DNA of 9,091 bases from contig JAGAOA010000135.1 in NCBI GenBank assembly GCA_017623955.1, positions 1-9,091 of the forward strand, in the 5' to 3' direction. The stretch's first letter is position 1. Every line of letters begins with the position of its first letter. The translations under genes were made by a program, and so were the position numbers. The notes below the pieces were generated by a model. That model was not told where the DNA came from and did no database searches. It saw only the letters and a list, made by a program, of their open reading frames with translations. Below, piece after piece: positions 6,082 to 9,091 of this stretch. Origin of the DNA: Opitutales bacterium (GTDB taxonomy: Bacteria > Verrucomicrobiota > Verrucomicrobiae > Opitutales > CAG-312).

Positions 6082-7662
6082 TTATTTAAATATGTCTTTG
6101 AACCAAAGCACAACCTTTTTGCCAAACGATTGTTTTATAAGTTTGAAATTCTTTGGAGCAACTGTTTCGCCATTATATTTGTATGGTATATCTTTATAAT
6201 TAACAACTATTGTTTCATCATTGCCATACTTTATGGCATATACACCATTGCTTATCTTTTTATGGCTTATCATTTCTTCAAGCATTAAGTGTCTCAATGT
6301 TTTAAATTGCTCATACGCTTTTTTAATATCGGGCAAATTCTTATCTGTAACATTGTAGAAAATTGGACGACCACCAAACTCTACAAGTTTCAAATTGTTT
6401 TCTTGAGACAAGGTTTCTTGTGTAATTTTATCGGTATTATGCAGAACTACATCATGATAGACCAATTCCCAGAATGGAACAAAATCGTCTACAACTTCAT
6501 ATACTGGATTTTTATAGACATATTTTTCACGCATTGGAGCACAAACGTAGTTTATGTAATCAACCTGTCCGATAATGTGATCGAACCCGCACTCCGAAGA
6601 AAAGCCTCCAAACAATTCATGACACTTCAACGCTATTTGCTTTTGAATATTTGCCATATTCTTTCTATTGCTTGGATGATTAGGATCCATACATCTATCT
6701 GGACGTTCAGCTGTAAAAACATCGATATACGGGGCTCCTCTGAAACCTAAATCGGCAACTTTTGGTAAATCTCTAAAGATAAATTTATCTCTTGCATTAA
6801 CCAAACAAAGATTAAATGCAATACCACCACAGCAATGACTTACACGTGTAAGCGTTTTCGTATTTGGAGCTTTACAAACGATATCAGTACTCCATTCAGG
6901 AGAACACGTAAATGTATCTGTATAGTTATGATGCCCGTCAATAATGTAACCTAGCGATTGACCTTTCTTGATGAATTTTCTTAGTTCGGCTTCACCGCCA
7001 ACTTCTTCGCACACTGGAAATGTTGTTGGACAACGTGAATCATAACCACCTGTTTGCCAACCAGCAACACATACTGCCATTTCATCTATGCCCATATCTT
7101 TTGCTTTTTGCAATAATCTAGAGCCTTCGGAAAATTTTACACCACTTGTTTGATTTTCTTCCTTGTCGACTTTAAATCCTAGTTCGAATGGAACATTTGG
7201 CGGTTGCGATATACCATAATCTTTAATTTCAAATGGTTTTCCACCTCTTGGATAAAAATGTCGAGAATCAACTTTGGGATCAAATTTTTTCCAACCAAAG
7301 TACATTCTTACTGGAATAGATTTTGCCATTTGCTCTAAGTAAGGTTGCTTTGCAAATCTTTTTTTCAAAGGTTGAATATCTGAATTGCGTTCAAACTTGT
7401 GTTTGCGATATACCTTTGCCATTTCGTTATAATCAGCATTGTCGGGCAATTTGTAATAGGTCACAACTATATCTTCATAAGGTTTTTCACCGATATCGGC
7501 AATATACCAACGCGGATACATAACATATTTGCCGTCTTTGGCTTCGACATTTATATTAAATTCAAAACGCATCCCTTCTATTATGCCAATGAATGTTTCA
7601 GTAGGCGTTTTCATTGCGTAATAAGGAAGATATATATAACGTCTACCTGCGATGTACGACAT
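6082..7662 (-). CDS. Putative TIM-barrel glycosidase (DUF5696/GH101-like), open frame after the in-frame stop
   Basis: This 526-residue open frame is the main part of an interrupted gene; residue numbers here count from its first ATG. Residues of about 10-95 (LPYYAMKTPTETFIGIIEGM) resemble the beta-sandwich that precedes the barrel in GH101-like enzymes. Residues of about 115-410 look like the barrel: VCVAGWQTGGYDSR (197-210), LRKFIKKGQSLGYIIDGHHN (227-246), FRDLPKVADLGFRGAPYIDV (296-315) and ELFGGFSSECGFDHIIGQ (349-366). By analogy with GH101 and related clans, Asp 314 and Glu 357 are candidate nucleophile and acid/base; this is inference. Residues of about 470-510 (NGVYAIKYGNDETIVVNY) form a C-terminal beta domain. 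The family name rests on recalled motifs and could be a neighbouring uncharacterised family. Twelve Cys occur between 198 and 374, unusual for an exported enzyme. If translated alone from this ATG (weak GAGAG upstream) it would have no signal peptide. Confidence 0.7.
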   Translation of the reverse strand: MSYIAGRRYIYLPYYAMKTPTETFIGIIEGMRFEFNINVEAKDGKYVMYPRWYIADIGEKPYEDIVVTYYKLPDNADYNEMAKVYRKHKFERNSDIQPLKKRFAKQPYLEQMAKSIPVRMYFGWKKFDPKVDSRHFYPRGGKPFEIKDYGISQPPNVPFELGFKVDKEENQTSGVKFSEGSRLLQKAKDMGIDEMAVCVAGWQTGGYDSRCPTTFPVCEEVGGEAELRKFIKKGQSLGYIIDGHHNYTDTFTCSPEWSTDIVCKAPNTKTLTRVSHCCGGIAFNLCLVNARDKFIFRDLPKVADLGFRGAPYIDVFTAERPDRCMDPNHPSNRKNMANIQKQIALKCHELFGGFSSECGFDHIIGQVDYINYVCAPMREKYVYKNPVYEVVDDFVPFWELVYHDVVLHNTDKITQETLSQENNLKLVEFGGRPIFYNVTDKNLPDIKKAYEQFKTLRHLMLEEMISHKKISNGVYAIKYGNDETIVVNYKDIPYKYNGETVAPKNFKLIKQSFGKKVVLWFKDIFK

Positions 7663-7695
7663 ATTCTCTCGGTTGAAATAACCTAATTCTCCACG

Positions 7696-7965
7696 CTACA
7701 TAATCCAAAAGCCCTTATCACCTTTCTTGGCTTTTGCGTTATCGGCGAATATATCGATAAGCTTTACATCTGATGCAATATCTGATTTCTTTATCACCAA
7801 ACGAGATGTTGAACTATCAATCTTCTCTAAAACTACACGTTTATTTTCAACAGTATTGTTCTTTTTGGTAATTTTTAAGTCTACAAAATCGATTGCCCAA
7901 ACAGAATAACCTACACAACAGACAAAAAAGAATAATATTATTTTTTTCATAACAACCGCCCACAT
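7696..7965 (-). CDS. Signal-peptide fragment of the interrupted glycosidase gene
   Basis: The 89-residue ORF has a clear Sec signal peptide (MKKIILFFFVCCVGYSVWA, cleavage expected after VWA), followed by about 65 residues rich in short beta-type segments (DFVDLKITKKNNTVENKR, STSRLVIKKSDI) and GDKGFWIM before the TAG. The likely true start is the second Met, at 7950, because it begins the signal peptide directly; the first Met (7965) adds only MWAVV. On its own this would be a meaningless secreted fragment; it is best read as the N-terminus of the gene that continues in the same frame at 7662. Confidence 0.6.
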   Translation of the reverse strand: MWAVVMKKIILFFFVCCVGYSVWAIDFVDLKITKKNNTVENKRVVLEKIDSSTSRLVIKKSDIASDVKLIDIFADNAKAKKGDKGFWIM

Positions 7966-8000
7966 AATGAATCTAAATGAATTGTAATCTTTATGAGTTA

Positions 8001-8029
8001 ATTAAATTCATTCAACATTAACATGTCAA
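8001..8029 (-). promoter_or_regulatory. Sigma-70-type promoter of the glycosidase-like gene
   Basis: On the minus strand a perfect TTGACA (8029-8024) is followed after exactly 17 bases by TTTAAT (8006-8001), which matches TATAAT at five of six positions. Transcription would start near 7994, giving a leader of about 45 bases before the preferred start at 7950. It is the best promoter match in the window. Confidence 0.6.
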
Positions 8030-8153
8030 TATAATTTGTCTGATACGCTCCGTTATAATAAAGCCATTTCTTCTATTTATAAGTTTAAAGAGCAAATTTA
8101 AAACTAAGCTAATTTTACAAACATATAAAATTAAATCTAAGATTTACTTATAG

Positions 8154-8191
8154 AAAAAGAGCATTTCATTAAAATAGAAATGCTCTTTTTT
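8154..8191 (-). terminator. Intrinsic terminator of the PEP-CTERM gene
   Basis: The arms AAAAAGAGCATTTC (8154-8167) and GAAATGCTCTTTTT (8177-8190) are perfectly complementary over 14 pairs with a nine-base loop. A and T tracts flank both sides, so it could act in either direction. It begins 28 bases after the stop of the minus-strand gene ending at 8219; no plus-strand gene leads into it. Confidence 0.88.
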
Positions 8192-8218
8192 CGCATGTAT
8201 AAAGTGTAAACTTCTATA

Positions 8219-9091
8219 TTATTTCTTTCTGCGATATGCCACAAAACTGAGAGCTATCGCACCAAAAATCATTGCCCATTCAGCTGGTTCTGGCACTGCT
8301 ACATAAGCATTGAGCCAATAGCCATCAACATTATTATATTGTGTTAGTTCCGACAAATCATAACCACCTTCACCTTTTACAAGTGCTGTTGTTCCATCGG
8401 AAGCATACAAGACGACATCTCCCGATGTAATCTTGTCGGCAACATCAGTTCCGATGAACAATGTTTCAAAGCCGAGATTTTCTATGATAACTTTCATTTC
8501 ACCAGTACCTGAACCAACTTCATCGCTGATCATCATCATACTTTTAATCAGGAGCTTTGCAGTATCGTGCAACTGCAAGCGTGCACTTGAACCAGTATAG
8601 AATATGAGCGAACCAATGTTGTTATCTACATTGCTATCTAACGTAAATGTTGCAGCCTTATACGAGTTAATAGCTTTATCTTTCATATTCTTACCGAAAA
8701 TCAAGAATTCTGAATCTATTTGATCATTTCCACCAACCTTGAAAGTATCGGACGAATCTAACTTGAGAGTAGCTGTATCAGCAAAGTATATAGATGAAAC
8801 CTCTAAAGCACCTTTTGCTACACCCGTTTGAACATGAGTCAACGTTGCACTTTGATCTCCTGCAATATATGTACCATAATCGCCAGTTTCTTTTATTGTT
8901 GCACCTGCATAAATATTTGCATTTGCCAATGCTAATGAATACACTTGAGTAGCAGATTTAGAAGAGCCACAACTTATAATCAAATTACCATGTAAATTCA
9001 ATACACCTCCGCGCAAATTACCAACATTTAAATATTGTGTTGTCGTCTTATATGTGGCGTTTTTCATGATGTTCATAGTTACACCACTACC
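8219..9091 (-). CDS. PEP-CTERM surface protein, C-terminal part (start beyond the right edge)
   Basis: The visible 290 residues are open to the right edge; the ATG at 9076 is internal, because sense codons (GSGVT) precede it. The C-terminus is a textbook exosortase sorting signal: VPEPAEWAM, a short hydrophobic helix (IFGAIALSFVAY), then RRKK. Such proteins are exported, cut near the PEP motif and attached to the cell surface or extracellular matrix by an exosortase, which is not encoded here. The rest consists of short beta-prone segments with Ser/Thr/Asn/Gly turns (GGVLNLHGNLIIS, ATFTLDSNVDNNIGSLIF, SSARLQLHDTAKLLI), the look of a right-handed beta-helix or autotransporter passenger-like repeat. 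No catalytic motif is visible; a structural, adhesive or glycan-binding role is possible but unproven. A strong terminator follows the stop codon. The N-terminal signal peptide must lie outside the window. Confidence 0.88.
   Translation of the reverse strand, partial: GSGVTMNIMKNATYKTTTQYLNVGNLRGGVLNLHGNLIISCGSSKSATQVYSLALANANIYAGATIKETGDYGTYIAGDQSATLTHVQTGVAKGALEVSSIYFADTATLKLDSSDTFKVGGNDQIDSEFLIFGKNMKDKAINSYKAATFTLDSNVDNNIGSLIFYTGSSARLQLHDTAKLLIKSMMMISDEVGSGTGEMKVIIENLGFETLFIGTDVADKITSGDVVLYASDGTTALVKGEGGYDLSELTQYNNVDGYWLNAYVAVPEPAEWAMIFGAIALSFVAYRRKK

Larger units (their letters stand above)
6082..7965 (-). pseudogene. Full-length exported glycosidase gene interrupted by one TAG codon
   Basis: The ORFs at 7965-7696 and 7662-6082 lie in the same reading frame and are separated only by a TAG at 7698-7696 plus 11 sense codons (RGELGYFNREN). 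Reading through the TAG gives a single 627-position protein: signal peptide, N-terminal beta region, barrel and C-terminal domain, in the order expected for an exported DUF5696/GH101-like enzyme. The downstream 526 codons contain no other stop, so any inactivation is recent. TAG also ends the genes at 2518-3189 and 3242-4471, which argues against wholesale reassignment of TAG. A single substitution (for example from CAG, TGG, AAG or GAG), an assembly or sequencing error, or occasional read-through would all explain it. The intact promoter and terminator fit a gene that is or was until recently functional. Confidence 0.75.

Noticed and set aside
6289..6750. Plus-strand ORF of 153 codons inside the glycosidase-like gene
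   Set aside because: It is antisense to the barrel-coding frame, with no domain or plausible start context.
7663..7698. Reassignment of TAG to an amino acid in this organism
   Set aside because: TAG is the terminal codon of two other genes here (ending at 3189 and 3242) at positions that fit their family lengths, so general recoding is not supported.
8041..8060. TATAAT on the plus strand near 8054 as a promoter
   Set aside because: No plus-strand gene or clear -35 accompanies it; the stretch is simply AT-rich.

Overview
The window looks like a chromosomal segment of an AT-rich, Gram-negative bacterium of the Verrucomicrobiota/Lentisphaerota group. Three observations point there: a C-terminal exosortase sorting signal of the VPEPAEWAM type ending in YRRKK, several exported glycoside-hydrolase-type proteins each apparently expressed on its own, and a NusA that is shorter than the gamma-proteobacterial form. 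The phylum is an inference from these family features. No rRNA, tRNA, mobile element or CRISPR array was seen.

Positions 1-2450 (minus strand) hold the nusA-infB transcription/translation operon. nusA is complete. infB runs off the left edge just after the G1 P-loop of IF-2 and has a Pro/Ala-rich linker built from an 11-residue tandem repeat. rimP, usually just upstream of nusA, is absent from that position. The nusA leader instead carries a terminator-like hairpin followed by a T tract, and an alternative hairpin that would compete with it; this is a possible attenuator.

Positions 2518-3189 (the only plus-strand gene) encode a small exported protein with two copies of a domain resembling the DUF6694 lipoprotein domain. 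It is convergent with the gene that follows.

Positions 3242-7965 (minus strand) hold three exported proteins. The first is a GH99-like (WbsX-type) lipoprotein, the second a serine beta-lactamase-fold lipoprotein with intact SxxK, YxN and HxG motifs, and the third a putative TIM-barrel glycosidase resembling DUF5696/GH101. The third gene is interrupted by a single in-frame TAG that separates its signal peptide from the rest of the protein. Terminators and promoters between these genes suggest they are transcribed singly, not as an operon. The set suggests export-dependent glycan processing, but no substrate can be named.

Positions 8219-9091 (minus strand) hold the C-terminal part of a beta-helix-like surface protein with a PEP-CTERM anchor; its start lies beyond the right edge. 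No gene-free stretch exceeds 300 bases. The two largest gaps, 5812-6081 and 7966-8218, contain terminators and promoters and otherwise only AT-rich sequence. No clearly new multi-gene system is visible. The points most worth checking are the amber-interrupted glycosidase, the nusA leader, and a hairpin/T-tract/promoter layout shared by two of the exported-protein genes.
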